37,500 bases of DNA from Mesostigma viride (lineage: Eukaryota > Streptophyta > Mesostigmatophyceae > Mesostigmatales > Mesostigmataceae). Numbering within the stretch: position 1 is the stretch's first letter; each line of letters starts with the position of its first letter. The DNA lies in contig RPFO01000910.1 of NCBI GenBank assembly GCA_009746045.1, positions 1-37,500 of the forward strand, given 5' to 3'. The notes under the pieces are model-generated. The model was not told the DNA's origin and ran no database searches. It saw only the letters and a program-made list of their open reading frames with translations. Made by a program: the position numbers and the translations under genes. Shown piece by piece: positions 1 through 9,493 of this stretch.

Positions 1-170
1 GCTGACAGGAATTAGGTGATGTACCTACGACGGTATTGGATTAATACGTCGTACGCAGGAAATAGGAACCTTAACCTGTGGTCTGTTGGTACCGCAGGCT
101 TAGTCCTGGACTTCTAGGTGCAGATGCAATAGTCACTGTGGACTGTGCTCTGTGGTCACTGTGCCTGTAT
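1..170 (+). repeat. Copia-2 5' LTR, left part (interrupted)
   Basis: Bases 1-130 are identical to 16111-16240, and 133-170 are identical to 24781-24818. Together with 7993-8314 they form the 5' LTR of Copia-2; the first roughly 200 bp of this LTR lie before the window. Copia-1 is inserted after base 170. The bases AG at 131-132 are absent from the 3' LTR copy, where the gypsy element was inserted. Confidence 0.9.
166..170. repeat. Left target-site duplication of Copia-1
   Basis: TGTAT directly precedes the Copia-1 5' LTR and is repeated at 7988-7992 directly after the 3' LTR. The uninterrupted target is visible at 24814-24818 in the other Copia-2 LTR, which confirms the junction. Confidence 0.93.
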
Positions 171-786
171 GAGTTAACGTAAAGGATTTACGTTAGATGG
201 ATAGAGATTGTTACGCTCTTTCCAACGGCACCTTGAACGCCTCATTTGGTTAAGGAACGTAAAAGTTATGACGTTTCCTAGGCTGTGCCGACAGTACCCG
301 GCGCGCCACTGTGGGCGCGTACGGACACAGGATGTACAAGTGTCACTTTGATAGTCCGCAGGACGTTGACAGGACTTGTACAGGACTTGATGGTCAATTG
401 ATAGGTAGGCGCACTGTAGCGCGCCAGGACCTATGAGACAATTGATGCTGACTAGTGTACGGATAGGTCCACAGGACTAGCCGTATGGACAATTGATAGA
501 TCTGCGCGCCAAAGGCGTGCCAGAGTCTGTGTAATCAATTGATTGACAGTTCAGCTGTGACAGTGCAGCTGAATACTTGGACGCGTCCCTAGTAAGCTAT
601 ATGAGTGACTTGGTCACACCGGGACGCTAGTTCTTGCGTGCACGTTCTCTTGGCACTGCGACCCTGTCGTCTGTGCTGCGTGCAGTCTTGGAAGTGACGT
701 GACTTACGTCTGTGTTTCCTGTTATTAATAAAGGCAACTTCCTGCAAGAACCATGGCGGAATTCGTGGCATTCTTACCCTCACAAC
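171..786 (+). repeat. Copia-1 5' LTR
   Basis: Starts GAGTTAACG and ends CTCACAAC; repeated at 7371-7987. By eye there are seven substitutions and one single-base indel between the copies, all in the last 200 bp; the first 400 or so bases are identical. A TATATGAG sequence at 599-606 and AATAAA at 727-732 are candidate promoter or polyadenylation signals. The ends are not the usual TG...CA. Confidence 0.92.
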
Positions 787-811
787 TCGTATTACACGCT
801 CTGTCAAAAAG

Positions 812-1521
812 ATGCCAAATTCGGAAGAATTTCGGATTCCGGACGATGAGGAAATAGCCGCTCCGCCGGCTGGTTCTTCGTCAAGACCGACTGTGCCGTC
901 GTGGCAGCAATTGCTCGACGAAGTTACGTCTCGCTCGACGAGCTTCATCGTCAGCAGCGTGCAGCTCACGCATTGCTCGGGGATAACCCCGAGGACCCCG
1001 ATTTGCCAGCACTGGTGCCGGCAATCCGCAACCTGTTGGACCAGATTCGAAACATTTTATCGACATTTACGGTCCAGGTGCGGGGAGGTTTGCGGTCGGT
1101 GACCGAAGTCACGACTGCCATTGAGGAGTTGGACAACGTCCTCTCTTCACTCACCGGTTACCAGAGAAACCTGCAAAACTGGGCATCGCTACGCACGGGG
1201 GGCGCGCCGGCGGTGTCGACAAATTTGTTTCAGGATCTCGCGCTGTTATCGCTGCTCACTCGCGGCGTACGCAGTCGCGAGCGCCAGGTTTTAATTAACC
1301 TGGTGGCATTTCTCGCCTCTGTGCGAGAGTGGATTCCCGCGGGGTGGGAATTATTGACGATCTTTACACATCCTCTGCGCCTCGTCGCGCGTCGGCGCGT
1401 CGCAACTTACGCGGCGGGGAGCACGCCGGTTTTAATTCATACCGGTGCAGGTCCGGAGCTGGATATGGAGGATCGTGAGTTCGTATACACGTACTGCGAC
1501 TTCAGGGGCCTTGACTACTAG
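812..1521 (+). pseudogene. Copia-1 ORF1, extra ORF upstream of gag (frameshifted)
   Basis: The ATG at 812 lies 25 bp after the LTR and opens a frame reading MPNSEEFRIPDDEE. A -1 shift near 920-935 moves the reading into the frame that runs to the TAG at 1519-1521; one lost base around TCTCGCTCGACG would explain it. The product would be about 235 residues, mostly predicted helical, with no domain I recognise. It contains AIEELDNVLSSLTGYQ (about 1117-1164), matching the pattern SIDDLEQELHGLVGIQ in the ORF at the same place in Copia-2, so the two are probably homologous. The DNA is CpG-rich, unlike the gag and pol that follow. Canonical Copia elements have no such ORF; its function is unknown. 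Confidence 0.6.
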
Positions 1522-1689
1522 TCGGCCTAATTTTCTTCTGCAGTACTGTCGACATTTTTTTGTCGAATTTCGGCGGCAATTCGCGGGGGCGGCAGCGACA
1601 CCGGCGCAGGCGGCAGTGGCGACACAAAAATTTTGTACATATTTTCTGCTGCTTTGTTAAGGTGTTCTTTGAATAGCTGGTAGTGCAGG

Positions 1690-2800
1690 ATGGCTGAGGG
1701 ACGCCGTAGCAAGGGTCCAGCCAGTGGGAATAATAATGGGGGTGCTGGTAGTGGAACCGCTCACGTAGATGACGTGGGGCTTACCGGAGAGATTACCAAC
1801 CTTCCTCACAATAATAATAATGCACAAGCTATTCATGGCTTTGATCTTACCACACAGGGTCTTTTAATTGTCAATCAGTTGCAGCCTGTAACCTCAGACT
1901 CCAAGCCTAAGCAGGCTGAAGAGTTTGTGGAGGGATTGGAAGGGTTCCCTAGCTTGTACGGTGGTACAAATTACTATCAAATCTGGATAGGCAGTAGCAC
2001 TTTTGGCAAGTGTACTGACCAGATTAAGGACCTAACCAGGGAATGCAAAAAGGCCAATAAGGCCTGGGCACTGTACGTGGCTGAGCTGAAGGAGCTGCTG
2101 GAGGACCAACGAAAGAAGGTCGGCATCCATTGGCAGGACAAGTACCAAGGGTGGGAGGTTAAGGGGACCTGATCCAGAACTTTCTCAACTATTGTAAGAT
2201 GGTTGAGGAGGGCAGGGCTCACGGCTTTAATGTCGCTGATAACATAGCCCTAACCAACTGGCTCAAGGTTTCTGGGCTGGATAAGGCGACACGTGGCTCC
2301 TTAAAGTCATGTGTGCCCCACACTCTACCCTCAAGGCCTACAAGGTCATAATCAAACAAGCACTCGAGGCAGAGGAGCTGTTTGAGGGTGGAGTGCCAGC
2401 AGTGAAGGCTACCCAGGCAGGTGGGCGTACCCAGGGTGGCTCCAAGACGTCTGAGGCTGACCGAAGCCAAGGAGGGCGTAGGGGCAACCAACAAGCGCAA
2501 GGGAGATCATTCACCTGATTCTGACAGGAGGTCACACTCCAAGTCGGTGTTCAGGCGGGTGGGTGGTCAGCCCAAGCAGGGCAACGCGTCTGACAACGGG
2601 GGCAGTGGCCAGGGCAAGTCAAGATACAATGCTACCTGTGCAAGGGGTGGGGGCACATCAAGAAGGAGTGTCCCAGCTTCAAGAAGTCCCAGGGCCAGGG
2701 CAGCAACAAGAATAACAACAACAACAAGAAGAACAACAACAAGTCCCAGGCAGGCCAGCCTTCAAAGGGCAGTCAGCAAGAAGACAACAAGGAGCAGTGA
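1690..2800 (+). pseudogene. Copia-1 gag (broken by frameshifts)
   Basis: Encodes the capsid/nucleocapsid precursor that would package element RNA in virus-like particles. The ATG at 1690 opens a frame ending at 2172. The homology continues in another frame (about 2166-2300), then from about 2309 in a third (KAYKVIIKQALEAEELF), then 2490-2615, and ends with a zinc knuckle CX2CX4HX4C at 2630-2671 (CYLCKGWGHIKKEC). A basic Asn/Lys-rich tail follows, ending at TGA 2798-2800. Copia-2 Gag has the same plan. At least four frameshifts separate the parts. The TGA is followed by CTG, comparable with the gag-pol junction of Copia-2. Confidence 0.78.
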
Positions 2801-4150
2801 CTGTCTGAGGCAACCCCTACACACCTTAATTCACCCAAGGGGGAGGCCAGGTGCTCCAATGCAGATTTTATATCTGGGCAACAAGAGGGTGATCTCCAGG
2901 TTCAGGTGGCCCCAGGTCACCTGGAGAGGTACAGGTTCCTATGAAGACGTCCTTGACAGCTGTGCAGCTGTAAGAATGTCTGACCCCATGCATCCTCGTG
3001 CTGGGCACGAGGGTGGACCTCTCATTTTGAGAGAAACCAATGTACAACCACAGAGGGGTGTGAAGGCCTCTGGTGGTATGCATGTGGTCCCTGCTGGCGG
3101 TCCAGGTGTTGGGCATGAGCAGGGTGACTCAGGCTCTGAGTCAGAACAGGATGGAAGTCAGCATGGTGATGCTGGACAACCTGACAGCACAGTCCTGACT
3201 GTGCCAGGGACTGCTTCCTCTGTGTACCAGGAGTTGGGTGCCCGAATCCACAACATGTTTGGGCATGCCACTTCTCTGTCAAACAACTTTGCCTTCCGTA
3301 TGGGCAGGGCACCCCTTCTTAAGGCGTGTCAGCAAGCTGCCTCACGGTGTAAGTGCCAGTTGTCCTCCAACAAGCCCAGGAAATCACATGCCAAAGCTCT
3401 ACCTCAGAGCATTGGTGATCTGCAGTGTGATATCCAACACATCAGGGGCATGCAACTGTTGGTGTGCGTGGACAGGTACACGAAATACAAGGTGCTGGAG
3501 CATTTACCTTCTATGAAGAACAGGTACTTGCTGGCTGCCCTGCAGAATGTAAGAGCCAAGTTTCCTACCACAAGGATCCAGGTGGACATGCAGTTTCAGC
3601 ATCTCAAGGGTGATCCTACCCTTCCTGAGTTGCTGGTTACACCTAGGGAGGCTCATGGGCAGCAGGGTGCTATCGAGAGGGCAATCCAGGAGGTCAAGAA
3701 ATTGATCATCTCTGAAGACTGGGTACCCTTGTCTGCACCTGCACTTGTCAGGAGTGCATGGCTGAGGAACGTGGAGCAGCAGCTGAACAGCAGGGTTAAC
3801 TTCTACTATGATGGAGTTGCTGTCAGCCCAATGGGTCTATATCATGGCCTGTGCCCACCACATGTGCTGGAGGGCTGGAAACATGCTGCACATGTCACCT
3901 TTGCCAAGCTGAGGGAGAAGGACCGGGGTTGGAAGATGCTGGAGCCACAAGTGGGTCAGAAGGTCCTAGCTTGGAAGGAACCTAGCCTTTATGGCAAACG
4001 TGGTAGCTGGAGTCCTGGGGTGGTTACCCAGGTTGATGAAGCTAGCCACGCATGCTTGGTCAGCATGGAGGACGAACCAAAGCATGTACACCGGCTGAGT
4101 TGGTCATATGTCAAGCCTAACCTGATGAATGAGGGCAGTCAGGCACAAGG
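2801..4150 (+). pseudogene. Copia-1 pol, integrase part
   Basis: Integrase would insert element cDNA in the nucleus. A zinc-binding region contains HNMFGH (about 3250) followed by Cys residues. The catalytic core shows Asp at 3429-3431 (LQCDIQHIRG), Asp at 3585-3587 (IQVDMQFQ) and Glu at 3675-3677 (GAIERAIQE). The second Asp and Glu are separated by 29 residues, rather than about 35. A C-terminal SH3-like segment (KRGSWSPGVVTQV) ends near 4115. The readable frame is open from 2421 but is probably Pol only from about 2940. After the gag stop the gag frame stays open to a second stop at 2942-2944. Near 4150 the frame shifts by -1 into the protease-RT segment. Copia-2 has an intact homologue. 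Confidence 0.8.
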
Positions 4151-5690
4151 CTCACAGGATCTGCAGGATTTTCAGGTCCCAGTGACATCACTGACGCAAC
4201 GACCACATCTGTTGCAGGGGAATCTGTCAGCCCTGGCCAGGTTGCAGAGGTACTTGTTGAACAGGCTGCAAGGTCAACAGCTGGGGAGTCAACTGTCAAG
4301 CCCAAGGCACTAACCAAGCCCAGGGGGACAAGTTTGGCTGGATTGATTGGGGCTCTACAAAGGGCCAAGAAGCAGCCCAAGGTAGCCAAGCTCAGGTGGC
4401 ATGGCAATCTGGGGCTGGACACTGCCTTAGAGGTAGACACTAATTCTCAGGTTTCCATCATTGGGACCAGGGCTGCAGCAGGGTACAGCATGTCTGAACC
4501 CAGCTATCAGTTTGTGTCTGACTTCAGTGGCGGGGTACACGTGAAGGTACTGGGTGAGGTATTCATTCCTATCCTTGGACAGGACACTGCTTTTTGTGTC
4601 TTGGAGGGCTATCAAGGACCTGCTCTTCTGGGGCAGAATTTCCTATGCCAGGATGGGGTAGTGATCACGTCCTCTCTCCTGACTAAGGAAGGGGCTGGTC
4701 AGGTCCCACTGATTAATTTCAGGACCACTCACCTATCACGTGCAGTAACCAGGTCGGTTAAGCGTGTGCAAGTGTGCCAGGGGCAGGAGCCCTTGGTTGA
4801 TGACCTCATACTGCCAGCTGCTAGTCATCCAAGCAGTTTGGGCATTGGTCCTCACTCACTTGCTGGACACAGCCCTATCAACTACCAAGGCCTGGTGAAG
4901 CTCATGTCCTCTCCCATTATGTGTCCCCAGGTCACACTGGGTCTGATTAAATCTGGGGAGGACTGGATCTCCAAGAAATGCGTGGAACCTGTCAATGACC
5001 TGCCTCCTGCACGACGTCTACTCAAGCTCAAGTTTGTCATCAAGATGAAGGAGGTGGACGGGGTCAAGGTACCACATGTCAGGCCAGTGCTGAATGAGTT
5101 CAAGGGTACTGGTGAGTGCACTGCTGAGGAGTTGTATACCCCTGGCATGTTGCATGATACTTGGAGGCTGCTGCTGTGTGTATTTCTAGGCCTTCTCAAC
5201 AAGGGCTTGGACTATGGCTCAGTGGTGGTAGACTTCAAGAGGGCATTTCTGGAGGGTGATGCAGATGTGGCACAGGAAAAGTGGGAGGGCAAGACGCCTT
5301 TCTATGTTAGGGTGCCTGCTGTATGGAAAAGGGACATCCACACGGAGTTCCTTAAAATCCTCAAGGGCCTGGAGGGCCTGAGGTCAAGTCCAATAATCTG
5401 GAGGGAGACTCTCAACCGTTTCCTGAAGGAGCATTGCAACTTGAAGGTCTCTCCTGTAGACCCCTGTCTGTTTCTGGGGCAATGGGAAGGCCTGCCAGTG
5501 TATGCTTCGCTGCACGGGGATGACCTACATCTGATAGCTCCCACGTCGTGGCTTAAGGAGCTGATCTCCATCATTAAGTCCAAGTTTCCTCTGGGTAGGG
5601 AGCAATGGCAGGTGGAGAATGAGCCTCTGCTGTTTGTGGGCATGGAGGCCACACTGGTGAAGAAGGGGGGAGTGGCGTATGCTGCTGGTG
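4150..5690 (+). pseudogene. Copia-1 pol, protease-like and RT part
   Basis: The first half resembles a retropepsin. LEVDTNSQVSIIG (Asp at 4436-4438) stands where DTGA is expected, and ALLGQNFL matches the later ILGxDFL segment. Reverse transcriptase follows: HVRPVLNEFKGTGE, VVVDFKRAFLEGD (first catalytic Asp) and SLHGDDLHL at 5507-5533, where HGDD replaces the usual Copia YVDD. LKGLEGLRSSPIIW corresponds to the Copia motif LYGLKQxPRAW. The frame is lost in a G6 run near 5688-5696 and continues in another frame as RNase H. The protease-like domain lies after integrase, the reverse of normal Copia order. Confidence 0.8.
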
Positions 5691-6422
5691 GGGGGCAATG
5701 ATTATCAAGAGACCCTCATTAGCAAGCTTCCTCCAACCATCACACAGGCACTGTGTCCCATGGTGAGGGGCATGGTTGCTTGGGTGGCAGGCATTTCCAG
5801 GCCAGACCTTATGGTCATAGCCAGGTTGCCTGATGACATGCTGGTGGAGCTAGGGTCTGCCAAGGTGGCTGATCAGGTCAGGGCTTCATCTGGCATTCTG
5901 TTGTCTGCAGTGGATTTATCACAACCCATTTGCATGGAGCTGTATGTGGATAGCTCAATGGACAGCAGGCAGGTCTCCAAGGTCAGGGGCAGGGCTGCAG
6001 GGCTCTTTGTGCTCAGACAGGAAGGCCTGGGGAGTTTGGTGAGCTGGTTTAGTCGCCTGCACAAACGGGTGGCTGTCAGCAGTGATGTGGCAGAATGCAG
6101 GGCTATTTGTGAAGGCATTCACACAAGCCTTTATCTGAAGGAGTTGCTTCATCAGATGACTTCTAACACTCCTTGGCCACTTCAGGTTACCACTCTTCTA
6201 AAAACAGACTCCATGGGGATGGTGCAGTTTGTGCACAGGCAGATGGCCAGAAGTAGGGACTTGGATTATCTCCTTCTTAAGGAATTGTCCTCCTTGGCCA
6301 ATATTGAGCATATCCCTGGGGTTGACAATCCTGCTGATGCTTTGACCAAGCTAGTGCAGAAGGCAGCAGTGCAATACAAGGTTCTTCAGTCTCTGATGGA
6401 CCCATCTCAGCAAGCTGTCTAA
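5690..6422 (+). pseudogene. Copia-1 pol, RNase H part
   Basis: RNase H removes the RNA strand of the RNA-DNA hybrid during reverse transcription. The acidic residues are visible in order: LYVDSSMDS, AECRAICEG, LKTDSMGM and VDNPADALTK, the last being the usual end signature of Copia RNase H. The frame is open from about 5679 and ends with TAA at 6420-6422. It is one frame away from the RT segment, and a single extra G in the run near 5690 would explain the break. Confidence 0.82.
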
Positions 6423-7370
6423 GCTGGTGCCTGGTTATAGGGCATTGGAGAGCAGATTGTGTGGTAGTGTCAGCATTGTGACTGGCATAATACCTGTATT
6501 TTAGTCTGTACTAAGGCTCATGGACCATGGTACACTCACTCTGATTTTAATCAGGATACAGCCAGGTTTTGGCTGGGGTTCATGCTGTTGACTACACAAG
6601 GTTGACAGGTCCATTACAGACCATGTATTCTATTTTAAAAGAAATGTATATTTGTACATACTTCTCACAATGGTCTGGGAACCTTTATTCTGGGGTTTAT
6701 AGGGCGGGGTTCGATTCCCTGGTATTATGTTTCTACAAGCTGGCCTGTTCAGGTGTTTGCCTGTTCAGACTTCCCTAGTTCCCCAGGGCAGGATTTAATT
6801 GTTGCCTATGTGTTTCATTTTGTCATTTGTTTGCTGTGGCAGTTTACCATCTGGCAAGTAGACGGGCGCCGTAAGACGGGCGCCAATAGACCCCTGTTGA
6901 GAGAATGACAGGCAAACTATTGTAATACGCCTTACTTTGTCAAGTGGTATTTTAATTGTCATGGATTTATTGTACTTATATTGAATATGTACTGGGTTTT
7001 ATGGGATTAGTATCTGGGATTAATGTAACTCACCGCCAGAAGGTCATTGTACTGGAGGCTCTACCGAGGTGATGGGATTAATTCCTGGAGAAGACCTCAT
7101 AGAATTAACCTGTATGTATTTAATTTTGTGTGCTTCTAATATCTGGTGGTACTCTGTAATGCCACTTCCATAGGTTTTCTCCATTTCTCATGAAATGGTT
7201 TTCCCTGTGGCAGATCTGTTTCTTTTCCAGTTCCTTAAAAGAAAGGGCTGGGGGAATGGCAATGGCCATTAAAGACATCTGTTCAAGCTTCAAGCTGGAG
7301 TGAAGGACATTTCAAGCTACTTCAAGGGTCCCTGGCAGGGGATGTGATCCCTAAAGAAAAGAAGGGATTG
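6423..7370 (+). other. Copia-1 3' untranslated region and polypurine tract
   Basis: No ORF I can support lies here. It contains a 22-base motif at 6702-6723 shared exactly with the same region of Copia-2, a direct repeat GACGGGCGCC at about 6861 and 6876, and TTGTACATACTTCTCA near 6652, which also occurs in Copia-2 near 15620. A purine-rich stretch (AAAGAAAAGAAGGGA, about 7353-7367) just before the 3' LTR is the likely plus-strand primer. Confidence 0.7.
6702..6723 (+). other. tRNA T-arm-like motif in Copia-1 3' UTR
   Basis: The 22 bases centred on GGGGTTCGATTCCCTGGT can fold as a five-pair T stem with the loop TTCGATT and match the pol III B-box consensus GGTTCGANTCC. An exact copy lies at 15349-15370 in Copia-2. 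No full tRNA surrounds it. Confidence 0.6.
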
Positions 7371-7987
7371 GAGTTAACGTAAAGGATTTACGTTAGATGG
7401 ATAGAGATTGTTACGCTCTTTCCAACGGCACCTTGAACGCCTCATTTGGTTAAGGAACGTAAAAGTTATGACGTTTCCTAGGCTGTGCCGACAGTACCCG
7501 GCGCGCCACTGTGGGCGCGTACGGACACAGGATGTACAAGTGTCACTTTGATAGTCCGCAGGACGTTGACAGGACTTGTACAGGACTTGATGGTCAATTG
7601 ATAGGTAGGCGCACTGTAGCGCGCCAGGACCTATGAGACAATTGATGCTGACTAGTGTACGGATAGGTCCACAGGACTAGCCGTATGGACAATTGATAGA
7701 TCTGCGCGCCAAAGGCGTGCCAGAGTCTGTGTAATCAATTGATTGACAGTTCAGCTGTGACAGTGCAGCTGAATACTTGGACGCGTCCCTAGCAAGCTAT
7801 ATGAGTGACTTGGTCACACTGGGGCGCTAGTTCTTGCGTGCACGTTCTCTTGGCACTGCGACCCTGTCGCCTGTGCTGCGTGCAGTCTTGGAAGTGACGT
7901 GACTTACGTCTGTGTTTCCTTGTTAATAATAAAGGCAACTTCCTGCAAGAACCATGGCGGAATTCGTGGCATTCTCATCCTCACAAC
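7371..7987 (+). repeat. Copia-1 3' LTR
   Basis: Direct repeat of 171-786, preceded by the polypurine tract and followed by the target duplication TGTAT. AATAAA is at 7928-7933. All differences from the 5' copy fall after about 7790. Confidence 0.92.
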
Positions 7988-7992
7988 TGTAT
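7988..7992. repeat. Right target-site duplication of Copia-1
   Basis: TGTAT, identical to 166-170; the Copia-2 LTR resumes immediately after it. Confidence 0.93.
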
Positions 7993-8314
7993 GGCAGACC
8001 TACTGTATAGGAGTTGAGCGCTGTACAGGTAGTGAATACTGTACCGGGGGTGTTATTACTGAGCAGGCCTCCTAGGCTGCTCAGGACTAGCAAGCACAGT
8101 GCACAAGTATATAAACAAGAGGCCAGTGCCAAATGGGCATCTCTTGCGAGCCCGCCTCACGTGTTGTGCCTTGACTTGGCAAGCGCGTGTACAAGCCTCA
8201 AGTGTGTGAGCGCTGTAACATTATCCGATTTTAACAAAGCTCCGTTTCCAATCATATCACACATTGCTGCATTGCAACCATATCCTTCACATTGCGTGTG
8301 ATAAGAACGTTAAC
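7993..8314 (+). repeat. Copia-2 5' LTR, right part
   Basis: Matches 24819-25140 with a single substitution seen by eye (AACAAGAGG against AACAATAGG). Contains a TATA box, TATATAAA, at 8108-8115. Ends GTTAAC; the internal region starts at about 8315. I could not assign a primer-binding site. Confidence 0.9.
8108..8115 (+). promoter_or_regulatory. TATA box in Copia-2 5' LTR
   Basis: TATATAAA with the same surroundings at 24934-24941 in the 3' LTR. It is the best candidate core promoter for the Copia-2 transcript. The Copia-1 insertion lies about 120 bp upstream in LTR terms and may separate it from upstream control sequences. Confidence 0.55.
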
Positions 8315-8408
8315 TCAAATTACAACCAGTCTCAGCGGAACGGCCAGGAGGGTCGTTGCCGGTTGCGGTGTGCAGCGTTGACGACGCGAGGAGCTCGTCT
8401 GGTGGTGA

Positions 8409-9329
8409 ATGGTGCAGGAGGAACAACGGCAGCAGGATTTCCGGTTTCGGCAGTCTGCTGGGGGTTCGATTTCTCCTGAATTACGTCGTGTCGTTCGGGA
8501 TCTATCTTTATTGCTTGCAGATCGTCCGCCTGTAAATCGCAGCTTCGTGCAATTCGTCGACGACCAGGTCGAAGATTGGGAGCGAATTCTGCGACACGTA
8601 CAAACCATCGTCATTCCGGAGCACCGGAGCATCGACGACCTCGAGCAGGAGCTTCACGGGTTGGTCGGCATCCAGACGGTGATTACAGCAGTAGCTGAGC
8701 GAGTGCGGACGGAGTTGGCGGCAAGGCGAGGCGAGGTTGCGGAAGCAGCTGGCGCAGGGCGACACGAGTTTGTACCGACAGTAGCGGGCGCGGGAGTACC
8801 ACGTGCTTTCGCAGGCGGCATCGGCGACGAGGGTGTTGCAGCGGGGCCAGTTAGGCGTGAACGACGCGGAGCGGAGCACTACAGGCGGCTTGCAGAGGTC
8901 GGGGCGACAGCGGAAGCCATCGCCGGAGGACAGCGCGCGACAAGAGTCGGCAGGTTTCCAGAGCGAGTAAGAGTTCCTTTTCAGGAGCTGCCCCCGCCCC
9001 TTCGCGTTCGTGTGACGCGTTGGGAAGAGTTTGCACCTCTTGGGTACGATAGTGACCTTGAGGAGGGAGCAGGGGGTGTCGCTGGGCTAGGCGACGAGAC
9101 ACTTGGCGACCACGAGGTGCCAAGATACAATCCGCGGGGTGCCAACGACGGGTTGTCACCTGTCTACTATACCAACGGTGACGATTCAGTCATCGCGGGC
9201 CGACAGCGGGTCGACGACGGCGCAGCAGGTAGCAGGGTACCAGAGCTGATTGTGGTGAGCGACAGCGACGACGACAGCGACAAGGAGAACCAGGACGCGC
9301 CTGGGGCCAGCCGTGGTGGTCTTGCCTGA
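8409..9329 (+). CDS. Copia-2 ORF1, extra protein upstream of gag, unknown function
   Basis: A 306-residue ORF starting at ATG 8409, about 95 bp after the LTR. The N-terminal third is predicted helical and contains SIDDLEQELHGLVGIQ, which aligns with AIEELDNVLSSLTGYQ in Copia-1 ORF1. The middle is Gly/Ala/Arg-rich. The C-terminus carries ELIVVSDSDDDSD (about 9243-9281), which fits a SUMO-interacting motif: a short Val/Ile patch followed by acidic and serine residues. KEN (9282-9290) with a Pro four residues further on resembles an APC/C KEN box. Both motif calls are short-motif inference. The DNA is very CpG-rich compared with pol. Normal Copia elements have only Gag and Pol, so this would be an accessory protein; I do not recognise a fold. 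Confidence 0.65.
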   Translation: MVQEEQRQQDFRFRQSAGGSISPELRRVVRDLSLLLADRPPVNRSFVQFVDDQVEDWERILRHVQTIVIPEHRSIDDLEQELHGLVGIQTVITAVAERVRTELAARRGEVAEAAGAGRHEFVPTVAGAGVPRAFAGGIGDEGVAAGPVRRERRGAEHYRRLAEVGATAEAIAGGQRATRVGRFPERVRVPFQELPPPLRVRVTRWEEFAPLGYDSDLEEGAGGVAGLGDETLGDHEVPRYNPRGANDGLSPVYYTNGDDSVIAGRQRVDDGAAGSRVPELIVVSDSDDDSDKENQDAPGASRGGLA

Positions 9330-9493
9330 GTGGTAACACTTGGCACTTTCCTTTCTTGTTCAGTAGCTTATATTGCTTTAATTGCTGCTTGGCCACTTGG
9401 CTGGCTGTAGCAGATCTGAACAGAGGCCATCATGGAAGATGGAGCTATCAACCAACAAGCGGGCTTTATGGGCTTCGGCGGCGCGGCGCTGGG

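Larger units (their letters stand above)
171..7987 (+). mobile_element. Copia-1, complete Copia-like LTR retrotransposon
   Basis: A 7.8-kb element bounded by two LTRs of 616 and 617 bp and a 5-bp target duplication. Its order is 5' LTR, extra ORF (812-1521), gag (1690-2800), integrase, protease-like domain, RT, RNase H (to 6422), 3' untranslated region, polypurine tract and 3' LTR. The coding parts hold at least six frameshifts, so this copy as written cannot make full Gag or Pol. Several breaks lie at or near G runs, which could be real decay or homopolymer errors in the assembly. It is inserted in the 5' LTR of Copia-2, in the same orientation. Confidence 0.92.

Noticed and set aside
7923-8301. 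Small ORFs on both strands of the LTR at 7923-8301 (and copies at 24770-25371)
   Set aside because: They lie in LTR sequence with a TATA box and repeat in each LTR copy; no coding evidence. Only the part after 25141 is real coding sequence, of Copia-3.
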